Shown here piece by piece: positions 8,734 to 16,668 of a DNA stretch of 64,000 bases. This DNA is from Flavitalea plasmicola. Its GTDB lineage: Bacteria; Bacteroidota; Bacteroidia; Chitinophagales; Chitinophagaceae. The DNA lies in NCBI RefSeq assembly GCF_030546645.1, contig NZ_JAUOTO010000010.1, positions 124,001 through 188,000 on the forward strand, given 5' to 3'. The translations under genes were made by a program, and so were the position numbers. A model generated the notes under the pieces. That model did not search any database. It worked only from the letters and a program-made list of their open reading frames with translations, and was not told the DNA's origin. Positions within the stretch are counted from its first letter, which is position 1, and every line of letters begins with the position of its first letter.

Positions 8734-10089
8734 ATGAGTGTAAAAAAGCGATTCTTATTTACTATACTTCCTACGAATGACTTGGGTCTGCTTACCCGGT
8801 CTTTACCTATTGCCAGGGAGCTTTCAGACCGGGGACACACCGTCCTATTCTCCCATCCGGCCAAGGCTCCGGGAAAGATCATTGCGGAGGCTGGTTTTGA
8901 AAATCTTATTCCCCGGCACCCATTATATGAGCTGACATTTTCAGGTTTGTCCTTTCGTAAATTCAGAAAGCTGATAAGTCAGCCTCGCTTTAAGGAGGAT
9001 TATGGCAATATTTTTATCTTCCTGGCGGAATTGATAAGGTCTGTTCCTTTAAAATATGCCAGGCCGGCAACGGACATTTGGGACATGGATCATGCTTTCG
9101 CCATTACGGGATTGTTAAATGCCAATTTTATAAAAGCACAGTGCAAGGCCTATCTGAAAGTCATCGAGGGAAGTGGCGCAGATGTAGTTATTGACTTTTG
9201 GAATCCTTTTGCCTGTATAGCCTGTCGGATAGCGGGCAAACCTTTGATAACCGTAAATCAAGCGGACGCCCTGCCCAACGGCAACGGGTTTATCTGGTGG
9301 AAGCAAAAGCCGGCAGGCGTTCCTACCGTGACTCCTGCTATTAATAAGACGCTGCATTACTTTCATCTGCAGCAGGTGAAAAAGATCGACGCATTGAATG
9401 TAGGTGGTCTTACGCTGGTAACAGGCATTCCTGAGACTGACCCATTGAATGGCCCACATGGGTTTTATTATATTGGACCGGTGCTATGGCAGGATCCTCA
9501 TGCTAAAATACCCGAATGGTTTGACCATCTGCCCAATGATAGACCCATCATTTGGCTTTATGCAGGCAACCCTTCCTATGGTGGTAAAAGCAGGGTATTT
9601 GATTCAGAGACGATGCTAAGCGCCTGTTGCAGCGCTTTGGCAGATGGGCCTTTCCACGTGGTGCTGTCGTTAGGGTATCATCCATTGTCAAACAAGCTTG
9701 CTTCACTGCCTGCCAATTTTCAATGTGTCCCTTACGTACCGGGGCTTGCCATGGCCGCCCGATGCGACCTGATGATCCATCACGGTGGGTATGGCTCCTG
9801 TCAGACAGGGCTTATATCCGGAACAGCCGCACTGATCATACCTACTTTTTCTGAACGTGAAAGTAATGCTAGACGGATAGCGCAGATAGGAGCCGGAGAA
9901 TACGTATTACCTCGGCGCGACGGGGCAAATGAAAAGTATTTTGATCCCGGAGAGATCCGCAATAAGGTTGACCAGTTGCTTGGACATCCGCTGTATAAGG
10001 AAAATGCTGTCCGGTATGGCGAGAAGCTTCGATCATATGGTGGGGTACAAAAAGCGTCCGATCTGATCGAAAAATTCTCCTCTATTTGA
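8734..10089 (+). CDS. GT1-type (UGT-like) glycosyltransferase
   Basis: A 451-residue GT-B glycosyltransferase. The N-terminal half begins FLFTILPTNDLGLLTRSLPI and continues IARELSDRGHTVLFSHP, the acceptor-binding Rossmann half, but Asn or Asp replaces the usual catalytic-His neighbourhood (family normally G-H--P). The C-terminal half contains WLYAGNPSYGG, the region FQCVPYVPGLAMAARCDLMI and HHGGYGSCQTGLISGTAALI, the classical donor HGG-G signature followed by PTFSERESNARR. The acceptor is unknown. It shares family but little close sequence with the enzyme at 1398, so it is not a recent duplicate. Confidence 0.85.
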   Translation: MSVKKRFLFTILPTNDLGLLTRSLPIARELSDRGHTVLFSHPAKAPGKIIAEAGFENLIPRHPLYELTFSGLSFRKFRKLISQPRFKEDYGNIFIFLAELIRSVPLKYARPATDIWDMDHAFAITGLLNANFIKAQCKAYLKVIEGSGADVVIDFWNPFACIACRIAGKPLITVNQADALPNGNGFIWWKQKPAGVPTVTPAINKTLHYFHLQQVKKIDALNVGGLTLVTGIPETDPLNGPHGFYYIGPVLWQDPHAKIPEWFDHLPNDRPIIWLYAGNPSYGGKSRVFDSETMLSACCSALADGPFHVVLSLGYHPLSNKLASLPANFQCVPYVPGLAMAARCDLMIHHGGYGSCQTGLISGTAALIIPTFSERESNARRIAQIGAGEYVLPRRDGANEKYFDPGEIRNKVDQLLGHPLYKENAVRYGEKLRSYGGVQKASDLIEKFSSI

Positions 10090-10111
10090 AACCCGCTCTG
10101 ACGGATTTCGT

Positions 10112-10639
10112 TTATTTGATACGCAATTGCATTACCACCATTCTTTTAAACTCGTCTTTGATGAAAGGATAGGACAATTCAGTTTCATCGATCACTTCGA
10201 AACCTTGCTTTTCATAAAATTTTACGGCATCGGCCCCCTTCATTGCTTTTAGCCAAATGATCGTCTTATTTGCATTTTTGGCTAATCGATCGACCATTTG
10301 GAGCGTAAGTTTTCCCAAACCCTTCCCGGCTGCTTTCTTTAAAAAATATATCCTTTCAACTTCCAGGTACGCCGGATCTCTTGCGCCATCGGTAGATCTC
10401 CCATCATTAATTTTTAAGATTCCGACCGGGAGATCATCTTCGTAAATAAGAAAGAACTTGCTATGAGCCTCATTCATCTCCGACAAAATTCTCTCTTTTG
10501 TGAAGCTTGTCTTCATATAGTTCTCGCCCTTATCACTCCATAAATAAGTATAATGCTCTATATAAGATTGTTTGTATATCTCCAGGATCTGGGGGATATC
10601 ATCTTCCGAACAAATCTTGTATTTCGGCTCTTTTGTCAT
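10112..10639 (-). CDS. GNAT family N-acetyltransferase
   Basis: A 175-residue acetyltransferase. The acetyl-CoA loop is visible as RIYFLKKAAGKGLGKLTLQM, with the GNAT motif A pattern (Q/R)xxGxG/A written here KAAGKGLG, followed by IIWLKAMKGADAVKFYEKQGFEVI, the motif B helix ending in the common YEKxGF. The N-terminal part (QILEIYKQSYIEHYTYLW) is the expected helix pair. Relatives include amino-group and ribosomal acetyltransferases; no specific substrate can be assigned. It converges on the glycosyltransferase with a 22-base gap. Confidence 0.87.
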   Translation of the reverse strand: MTKEPKYKICSEDDIPQILEIYKQSYIEHYTYLWSDKGENYMKTSFTKERILSEMNEAHSKFFLIYEDDLPVGILKINDGRSTDGARDPAYLEVERIYFLKKAAGKGLGKLTLQMVDRLAKNANKTIIWLKAMKGADAVKFYEKQGFEVIDETELSYPFIKDEFKRMVVMQLRIK

Positions 10640-10727
10640 GCTTAATAAATGAATTCCTGGACAGGACCCCTGATCATGAACATCAGCACAAAGGTAAAGT
10701 TCTCTTTAAGGCTAAAAATGAAAAAGT

Positions 10728-11121
10728 TCAATAAAATAACACCGTTTCCTTAGTCGCTGGATCTGTTAGGATGACGTGGGAGTAATCGCGGGTACCTTCT
10801 AAGCTGTTTATTGTTTTAATTAGTCCTGTTGACTGCCCCGCGTACTTGCCCATTGCGGTAAACCGGGCCTTTTCCGGATAATGCTCAGGCGTCCCGTCTT
10901 TTCGCAGCGGAACTGCCGCTACTTCGGGGAGGTTCCCGGAAATATAGGTCCCTTTTTTTGGAAAGGTCTGCAGCCAGCCCTGTGATAGCAATTCTTCATA
11001 CGCAGCCAGCACGGTATTGCGCTGGATGCCGAAAAGAACCGTCATCTCCCTCGATCCCGGTAGCTTAAAACCTTTGCGCAGACGGTGTCTTGCTTTTCCT
11101 ATTGAGAGTGATAAGTTCTTG
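10728..11121 (-). pseudogene. MocR/GntR-type regulator remnant
   Basis: What remains is a GntR winged helix: read without a start codon from about 11120 the frame gives RLRKGFKLPGSREM, joined to FGIQRNTVLAAYEELLSQGW and FPKKGTYISG, then the linker YPEKARF. This is the MocR pattern, but the aminotransferase-like domain (some 350 residues) is missing: the frame stops at 10728 after ETVLFY. Upstream it meets a TAA before any ATG or GTG; the only ATG (11045) lies inside the helix-turn-helix. The gene therefore seems to have lost both its start and its effector domain. Its operator survives at 11140-11185. Confidence 0.7.
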
Positions 11122-11139
11122 CAAAAGATGCATAAAAAT

Positions 11140-11185
11140 CTGGTATAGCTGATTTATAGAAACTGGTATAGTAAACTATACCAGT
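11140..11185. promoter_or_regulatory. Three-half-site operator (CTGGTATAG)
   Basis: CTGGTATAG at 11140-11148 is repeated 23 bases later as ACTGGTATAG (11162-11171), which forms a perfect inverted repeat with CTATACCAGT (11176-11185) around TAAA. A direct repeat about two helical turns apart plus a dyad, between divergent genes, is the layout used by MocR-type regulators. It lies 45 bases before the dehalogenase start, so it likely controlled both sides. Confidence 0.7.
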
Positions 11186-11229
11186 AAAGTTAGATTTTTG
11201 TAACAGAACATCATATTAAAAACTGCAAC

Positions 11230-12078
11230 ATGACACCCAATAAAAGCATCAAGATCCAGGGTATTCCCATGAGCTACGTTGACACTGGCTCGGGAGACCC
11301 CATCGTTTTCCTGCATGGCAACCCAACCTCATCGTATCTCTGGCGGAATGTGATCCCCTCTGTCGCCGGTCAGGGGCGCTGCCTCGCCCCCGATCTCATC
11401 GGCATGGGCGCCTCGGGCAAACCACCCGCCGGGAATGACACCTTTATGCATCATTCCCGGTATCTCGACGAATGGTTTGCCGCCCTCGGCCTCGATAAGG
11501 TTGTTCTTGTTCTGCACGACTGGGGGTCCGCTCTCGGCTTTTATTGGGCTTTCCGTAATCCGGAGAAAGTGCGGGCGATCTGTTATATGGAGGCCATCGT
11601 CCGCCCGCGGGGTTGGGAAGATTTCCCGCATGGAAGGGATATGATCTTCAAGGCCCTGCGTTCACCCAAAGGGGAATCAATGGTCCGTGACGATAATTTT
11701 TTTGTGGAGACGGTATTACCCAAAAGCATTTTGCGGACACTGGCTCCGGAAGAGATGGAAGCGTACCGCCGCCCCTTTCTGACTCCGGAGGATAGGATGC
11801 CTACGTTGGCACTTGCCCGTGAACTTCCTATCGAAGGGGAACCCGTTCATATCGTCGACATCGTCACCCGTTATGGCCAATGGCTGGCAAAAAGTCCCCT
11901 GCCAAAGCTGCTTATCGTAGCCGAACCGGGCGCCTTGCTCACGGGTAAAGATCTGGCTTTTTGCCGCACCTGGCCCAATCAGAGAGAAACATCCGTCCGG
12001 GGTGTTCATTATTTACAGGAGGATTCGCCCGTCGAGATTGGTCAGGCCATATCGCAGTTCATCGCTGGCCTGCCCTAA
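11230..12078 (+). CDS. Haloalkane dehalogenase
   Basis: A 282-residue alpha/beta hydrolase with the residues expected of subfamily II haloalkane dehalogenases (DhaA/LinB type). HGNPTSSYLWRN gives the halide-stabilising Asn31; VLHDWGSALGF gives the nucleophile Asp97 and halide-binding Trp98; YMEAIVRPR gives the catalytic acid Glu121; VHYLQEDSP gives the base His260. Asp at the elbow with Trp after it separates it from ordinary esterases and epoxide hydrolases. The expected reaction is hydrolysis of a haloalkane to alcohol and halide in the cytosol; the natural substrate is unknown. It is divergent from the MocR remnant and preceded by its operator. Confidence 0.88.
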   Translation: MTPNKSIKIQGIPMSYVDTGSGDPIVFLHGNPTSSYLWRNVIPSVAGQGRCLAPDLIGMGASGKPPAGNDTFMHHSRYLDEWFAALGLDKVVLVLHDWGSALGFYWAFRNPEKVRAICYMEAIVRPRGWEDFPHGRDMIFKALRSPKGESMVRDDNFFVETVLPKSILRTLAPEEMEAYRRPFLTPEDRMPTLALARELPIEGEPVHIVDIVTRYGQWLAKSPLPKLLIVAEPGALLTGKDLAFCRTWPNQRETSVRGVHYLQEDSPVEIGQAISQFIAGLP

Positions 12079-12090
12079 CCGCCATTTGCT

Positions 12091-12098
12091 TATCTTTG
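12091..12098 (+). promoter_or_regulatory. -7 promoter element TATCTTTG
   Basis: TATCTTTG fits TAnnTTTG exactly and sits 48 bases before the methionine aminopeptidase start, in the gap after the dehalogenase. No good -33 TTG is seen. Confidence 0.5.
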
Positions 12099-12146
12099 CC
12101 CCGATCTTGGCGGATTTTCCGGCAGATCCATAACTACAACGCAACT

Positions 12147-12911
12147 ATGTCTATTACTAAAGAATCTGAACTGGCCGGCATGAAAAAAGCCAGTGAAGCC
12201 GTTGCCCTGACCCTAAAGGAGATGACCCGATATGCGGCTCCGGGCATGACCACCAAACACCTGGATGAATATGGTGCACAGATACTGAATGCGCTGGGCG
12301 CAAAGTCGGCACCTTATTTAACCTATGGATTTCCCGGCTGGACATGCATCAGCGTCAACAAAGAATTTTGCCATGGCATTCCTTCTCATAAAACCATCCT
12401 TAAAGAAGGCGACCTTATTAATATAGATGTTTCGGCAGAACTGGACGGGTTTTGGTCGGACAATGGCGGTTCGTTTGTGCTGGGTGAGGACATTCATCAC
12501 CACCAGCAACTGATCGAGGCATCCAAAGCCATCCTTCAAAAAGCCATCAATCATATTAAAGGCGGTGTGCGCATTGCGGACATTGGCCACCTGATAGAAA
12601 CCGAATCGAAACAGCGGGGCTATAAGGTGATCAAAAACCTCACCGGCCATGGCATTGGCAGAAGCCTCCATGAAGCGCCTACGGAGATTGCAAATTACCG
12701 GGACCGTTTTAATTATACGCGCTTCAGGAAGAACTCGGTAGTAGCCATCGAAACATTCATATCCACCAGATCTACCCTTGCCACCACCCTGCAGGATGGC
12801 TGGACGCTGGTAGGAGACAGGGGCGGCTTTATGGCGCAACACGAGCACACCATTGTGATCACCGATGACAAGCCGATAGTGCTGACGGAGATGAATGGGA
12901 TTTGGAATTAG
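12147..12911 (+). CDS. map: Type I methionine aminopeptidase
   Basis: A 254-residue cytosolic metallopeptidase that removes the initiator Met from new proteins. The start at 12147 gives the usual MSITKESELAGMKKASEAVA; a longer open frame back to 11961 overlaps the dehalogenase and has no homologous look. All dinuclear-metal ligands are in place: Asp94 (INIDVSAELD), Asp105 (GFWSDNGG), His168 (LTGHGIG), Glu202 (AIETF) and Glu233 (QHEHT), with catalytic His175 (SLHEAP). The SDNGGSF variant differs from the common GDT-S and is typical of accessory Map paralogues, so this may not be the housekeeping copy beside the ribosomal genes. Confidence 0.92.
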   Translation: MSITKESELAGMKKASEAVALTLKEMTRYAAPGMTTKHLDEYGAQILNALGAKSAPYLTYGFPGWTCISVNKEFCHGIPSHKTILKEGDLINIDVSAELDGFWSDNGGSFVLGEDIHHHQQLIEASKAILQKAINHIKGGVRIADIGHLIETESKQRGYKVIKNLTGHGIGRSLHEAPTEIANYRDRFNYTRFRKNSVVAIETFISTRSTLATTLQDGWTLVGDRGGFMAQHEHTIVITDDKPIVLTEMNGIWN

Positions 12912-12920
12912 GGATCCCTG

Positions 12921-13559
12921 CTATTTTTCTTTTACGAAGTTGCAAACCAGATCCCCGGAGAAGGGGAGAACACCTGTTATTTTACCTGGTTGTACTGACA
13001 TTTTAAAATTGTCAAAAACAACATCAAAGATGGTTGGCAGCAGCTCGAATGTATAACGGTTGTCCGACGTCCTCCCAGGTGTAAAAACGGATTGCTTTTC
13101 GGCACACCATTCAAAAAAGAGGATAATGGTATCGGCCTTCATCGCCGGCAGCATAGCGATCCCATCGTTTCCGGCTGCTGTATGCGCTTCCTTGCTTCCT
13201 GTTCTGACGATGGTATGCAGGTATTTGTTGATGGCAGCGTTTCCTCCGGTGAATATAATGGTGATACCCTCCTGCTCATCCTTTTTCGAAGCCGTCAGCT
13301 TAAAATCCCGCAGGTTTTTAGGGTTACTGTCGAAGATGATCTTATCGCCTTCCATTTTCCATTTCCCGTGACCCTGCCTGTCCAGGGCGCCATAGCTGAA
13401 GAAGAATTGAAAGGAGCTGTCCTCGTTGAGCTTAAATCCCGCGGCAGTCTCCATAACGCCCCGTAAATAGTATTCACCCGCTGGTGAAGCGGTTTTTATT
13501 TGCGCCTGCATGGTAAGTGCCATTAGATAGGAAAATATGGTAATTGTTATTTTTCTCAT
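12921..13559 (-). CDS. Secreted protein of unknown function
   Basis: A 212-residue protein with an N-terminal signal peptide (MRKITITIFSYLMALTMQAQ). The mature part starts PAGEYYLRGVMETAAGFKLN, SSFQFFFSYGALDRQGHGKW, then EGDKIIFDSN, a strand-turn pattern resembling small lipocalin-like or META-like beta barrels that test 'structure plus residual signal' in Bacteroidota. I do not recognise a named family. It is separated by only four bases from the next reverse-strand gene (13564-14223) and probably shares its transcript. Confidence 0.7.
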   Translation of the reverse strand: MRKITITIFSYLMALTMQAQIKTASPAGEYYLRGVMETAAGFKLNEDSSFQFFFSYGALDRQGHGKWKMEGDKIIFDSNPKNLRDFKLTASKKDEQEGITIIFTGGNAAINKYLHTIVRTGSKEAHTAAGNDGIAMLPAMKADTIILFFEWCAEKQSVFTPGRTSDNRYTFELLPTIFDVVFDNFKMSVQPGKITGVLPFSGDLVCNFVKEK

Positions 13560-13563
13560 TATT

Positions 13564-14223
13564 TCATTCGCCGGTAGTTAGACTGCCGATGCCTTTCACC
13601 GCCTGCAGCCTGTATCCATAAAACATTTCAACCGCCTCCAGCCCTTTCAGCGCAAAATGACGATCACCGCATTTAAAACGTATTTCACCTGTGAGATATT
13701 TGACGGGGACCTTCTCAGCGGGAGCGGCAATGAAATCGAATTTTTCAAGGACAGCTTCGTTCCAGTCGATCTTCAGGCTGATGGCCTGGTCCCGGTACGT
13801 CATAAATTCCTCTGTGAAGACGGTTACCGCCTCTTTCTCCCTGTGCGCCATCATCTGGTCGATCATTTCCTGTGTTAGACCGTCCACTTTTGAGGTAAGC
13901 ATCAGTTGCAGCAGCGCCTTATATTCTTCATTCGACGGGTACAGCGCGATCCAGGCGCCTGCGTCTTTTTGTTGTATAGCCTTGAAAACCCTCTCTCCGA
14001 ATTGGTTTTGCGATTTAAATGTAGCGATTGTATCCATATTGCCGTTATTTTCTTTCATAGATATTTTTTGAGCCGACGGCTCAGTGAAGTCGGTGAGGCT
14101 CCTTGAACTACTGGTATGCGTAGCTTCCATTGGATTCCGGATAAAAGCCGCTTTGGGATGGGCGGCTAGCAGGCAGCTGCTTAGCAGCAGCCAGGAGAAA
14201 GGCAGCGGTTTCAAATATTTCAT
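13564..14223 (-). CDS. Exported protein of unknown function
   Basis: A 219-residue protein with a signal sequence (MKYLKPLPFSWLLLSSCLLA, possible lipobox SSC at Cys16). The start at 14223 is an ATG; a TTG four codons upstream is also in frame. The body contains FKSQNQFGERVFKAIQQKDA and WIALYPSNEEYKALLQLML, helical and acidic, then SLKIDWNEAVLEKFDFIAAP and GEIRFKCGDRHFALKGLEAV, which resembles the strand part of SnoaL/NTF2-like or 'DUF' secreted stress proteins, but I cannot place it in a family. It follows the HEAT-like gene (stop at 14232) with an 8-base gap, so the two are likely co-transcribed. Confidence 0.68.
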   Translation of the reverse strand: MKYLKPLPFSWLLLSSCLLAAHPKAAFIRNPMEATHTSSSRSLTDFTEPSAQKISMKENNGNMDTIATFKSQNQFGERVFKAIQQKDAGAWIALYPSNEEYKALLQLMLTSKVDGLTQEMIDQMMAHREKEAVTVFTEEFMTYRDQAISLKIDWNEAVLEKFDFIAAPAEKVPVKYLTGEIRFKCGDRHFALKGLEAVEMFYGYRLQAVKGIGSLTTGE

Positions 14224-14231
14224 TTGTCGTA

Positions 14232-14852
14232 TCAATGGTTTGGTGAAGAGAATATTTTCCTTAATTTTTCAATTGCGGGCTGGTGGACGGACGCATCCGG
14301 AGACCGTAACGCTGCGAGCAGATTTTTATCCCTTAACGCTGGCATTCCGCCATATGCCCACATCGCAATCGTTGTACAGGCTTTCTTTTTGTAGAGCCGG
14401 TTCGCTCCCGTTATACAGTGCACGAGAAAATCCCTTGCTTCTTTACAGTCCTTAAAATCGTTTAACGCCGCAAATACTTCATCGATATATTTGCCACCCT
14501 GCTCCGGCAGGTATTCCATTAGAACGCTGAAGCTACCTTTGTCCCTGGAAACGTTCCATAGCGCGTTGGCGAATGCGATCTTCCTCACGGGGTCCTTATC
14601 GTTCAGCTTGCTTTTGAGGAATCCTTCTATAGTCCCGTATTGGTGGAACATCAGGGTGTTCACGGAAAGCTTTATTGTCACCGCGTTCCTTTCCTTTTCA
14701 AGCTGCAGGAGGGAAGTGGCGATTATTTCCTTATCCCATTCAGCTTCTTCTTCGGCCGAAGCATGATATACATCGGAATAGCCATCTTTCCAGATGTACA
14801 ACTTATTGCCGCCGTTGTTCATATATAGTTCTTTAGACGTGGGGGATTGCAT
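14232..14852 (-). CDS. HEAT-repeat-like cytosolic protein
   Basis: A 206-residue protein without signal peptide or membrane segment. After an N-terminal part with YIWKDGYSDVYHASAEEEAE come alpha-helical units resembling HEAT repeats: FLKSKLNDKDPVRKIAFANA, VLMEYLPEQGGKYIDEVFAA, FLVHCITGANRLYKKKACTT, and LLAALRSPDASVHQPAIEKL. The phrase D-DP-VR--A is a HEAT hallmark. Such proteins usually scaffold protein contacts; no partner is evident. It sits first in a likely two- or three-gene reverse-strand transcript with the exported unknowns. Confidence 0.65.
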   Translation of the reverse strand: MQSPTSKELYMNNGGNKLYIWKDGYSDVYHASAEEEAEWDKEIIATSLLQLEKERNAVTIKLSVNTLMFHQYGTIEGFLKSKLNDKDPVRKIAFANALWNVSRDKGSFSVLMEYLPEQGGKYIDEVFAALNDFKDCKEARDFLVHCITGANRLYKKKACTTIAMWAYGGMPALRDKNLLAALRSPDASVHQPAIEKLRKIFSSPNH

Positions 14853-14895
14853 GGTTCTTTTAATTTGAACGCTTTATAATAGCCCTGATCGCAGA

Positions 14896-15264
14896 TCAAT
14901 CGAGCGTAAAGGGCAGGTCGTATTCTTTAACCACCGGCTTTTGCTTACTCCGGACCTTTACTTCTATTTTGGCTTTGGGCTTCTCGCCCAGGACAAGCCA
15001 TTGCCTGATGTAAGTGTCTTCATACTCGGTCCAGCTGGCCTCCTCTACGAGGTGCTCATTCTTTTTCTCTTGCGCGGCCTGGTAAGCCCAACGCTCCGCA
15101 CTCAGGGGTTCATAATTCGCAATTTTTCCCTGGCAAATGATCTGTATGCCTGGCCTGGATCGGTTTCCCATTTCCGTGTTGCTGAAGACGGATACGGTGA
15201 TGGTGCTGTTGTCAGCCAGATCGGTGACTTCCCATGCATCCACCTGTGTTTTAATGTTAGCCAT
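14896..15264 (-). CDS. Conserved hypothetical protein
   Basis: A 122-residue protein, start at MANIKTQVDAWEV (15264); the frame is open a further 53 codons into the neighbouring gene but that part overlaps its 3' end and does not look coding. No signal peptide or membrane segment. The sequence alternates strands: STITVSVFSNTEMGN, GIQIICQGKIANYEPLSAER, WAYQAAQEKKNEHL, and a closing KPVVKEYDLPFTLD. I do not recognise a family. It lies 11 bases after the stop of the T9SS substrate gene (15276), so it may be expressed with it. Confidence 0.6.
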   Translation of the reverse strand: MANIKTQVDAWEVTDLADNSTITVSVFSNTEMGNRSRPGIQIICQGKIANYEPLSAERWAYQAAQEKKNEHLVEEASWTEYEDTYIRQWLVLGEKPKAKIEVKVRSKQKPVVKEYDLPFTLD

Positions 15265-15275
15265 AAAATGAAAGT

Positions 15276-16634
15276 TTATTGTTTGATAATACCAATTGTT
15301 TGTGTGGATGCTCCGCCTCTCAACAATGCCAGGTAGTATACGCCACGGGCGAGTGCGGATGTATTGATCGGGTATTGATTGATACCCGTGTTTATGGTAA
15401 CCGCTTGCCGCCATAGGATCCATCCTGCCGCATTGGATAAAACCAGCTCTCCCTTGCCGCTGGAAGCGCCGCTTATTGTTACCCTGGCAGTTTCAACAAC
15501 GGGATTGGGCATTACCCTGAATTCCGTCGAAAGAGCGCAGCCGGCTTCCAGTATGGAGGAATAGCTGATCCTGTTGTCGATGTCATACTGCGCCAGGCGG
15601 TAGAGGGCGGATGGCATGTTAAGTGTGAGGTCCTTGTACCCGTAATCCATTATGCTGCTGCTGTTGCCGGCGGCTTTTACACTGCCGATGGTTTCCCACA
15701 TACGACCATCCTGGCTGCGCTGTACATCGAATCGCTCGCTGTTTTGCTCTGCCGCCGTTCGCCAGGTGAGCTCGATATATTTTCCCTTACACCGGGCTGT
15801 AAGGTCGGTAAACCTGACGGGTAAGACGATCGCCTGGCTGCCCAGCGTGTAAGTGCCGGTGATATTTGAAAGGCCTTTTTGGGTGATCGTGTTTAGAATG
15901 GTGTCTTTTGCAGAATAATGCAGATCTGTGAAAGTGACATCATCGGGCGTCGCATAGATGGTAAGATGGCTTTTCCCGATGCCATTGAGGTCGGCATCAA
16001 AATAATGAAATGTGAGCACACCGTCAATGGCCGGTCCGCCCGGGTTGATGTCATACCTGGTCAGCACGCTTTTTCCGCTGGACGCGGGGATATTGGACGA
16101 GGAGTGGTAACGATTGACATACACGGTGCCTAAATTCTGTGAGGAGGTGATGGTGACCCCCAGGTTGCCGATGTTCGCAGCGTTGGGCGCATTCAGGATG
16201 GCGTTGGCAAGTATAACGCCACCGTTTTGGCCGGTGAAATGGGATGTTTCCGATTCGCCTGCCAGTGTGCCCGTATTACCCAGATTCACCGACTGCTGGT
16301 TCAGCTCAATCATCCCGGAGATGAAATGGAGCGTGTCTTGCACCATGACATCGCTCTTCAGGACCAGCTTCCCCCCCATACTTTTATTAATTGCCAGGCT
16401 ATTGAATGTAAGCTGGCTTCCGGCGCCTGTAATACTGTTATCGCCTGACCCGGAAAAATGTACGACGGATCCCGTTGCGTCCAGCGTACCCGGCACAATC
16501 AAATCCAGGTCATTTACTACTACGTGGGCATTCCCGGAAGTGACCAGGTGTGTGCCGCCGGTGATGTTCAATTGCGCTTTTACTGCGATGCCGGCTACCG
16601 TCACAAGGAGGGCGAGCATTAATATTTTTTTCAT
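15276..16634 (-). CDS. T9SS type A sorting-domain surface protein
   Basis: A 452-residue secreted protein. It starts with a signal peptide (MKKILMLALLVTVAGIAVKAQ), followed by a long beta-rich region with G/S/T/N repeats (GTHLVTSGNAHVVVNDLDLI, HFSGSGDNSITGAGSQLTFN). About residues 270-370 resemble a fibronectin/galactose-binding-like module (LTARCKGKYIELTWRTAAEQ). The last 80 residues form a type A T9SS C-terminal domain: FRVMPNPVVETARV, GELVLSNAAGWILWRQAV, NTSALARGVYYLALL, the PNP-x-G/Y-Y pattern. It should be exported by the type IX system and attached to the surface. Ligand unknown. It lies next to another surface protein gene (16669). Confidence 0.85.
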   Translation of the reverse strand: MKKILMLALLVTVAGIAVKAQLNITGGTHLVTSGNAHVVVNDLDLIVPGTLDATGSVVHFSGSGDNSITGAGSQLTFNSLAINKSMGGKLVLKSDVMVQDTLHFISGMIELNQQSVNLGNTGTLAGESETSHFTGQNGGVILANAILNAPNAANIGNLGVTITSSQNLGTVYVNRYHSSSNIPASSGKSVLTRYDINPGGPAIDGVLTFHYFDADLNGIGKSHLTIYATPDDVTFTDLHYSAKDTILNTITQKGLSNITGTYTLGSQAIVLPVRFTDLTARCKGKYIELTWRTAAEQNSERFDVQRSQDGRMWETIGSVKAAGNSSSIMDYGYKDLTLNMPSALYRLAQYDIDNRISYSSILEAGCALSTEFRVMPNPVVETARVTISGASSGKGELVLSNAAGWILWRQAVTINTGINQYPINTSALARGVYYLALLRGGASTQTIGIIKQ

Positions 16635-16668
16635 AATCAGCTTGATGGTGGATGAATTTCGGCTTGCG

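Noticed and set aside
11961-12146. N-terminal extension of methionine aminopeptidase
   Set aside because: Lies inside the dehalogenase gene in another frame; family start is at 12147.
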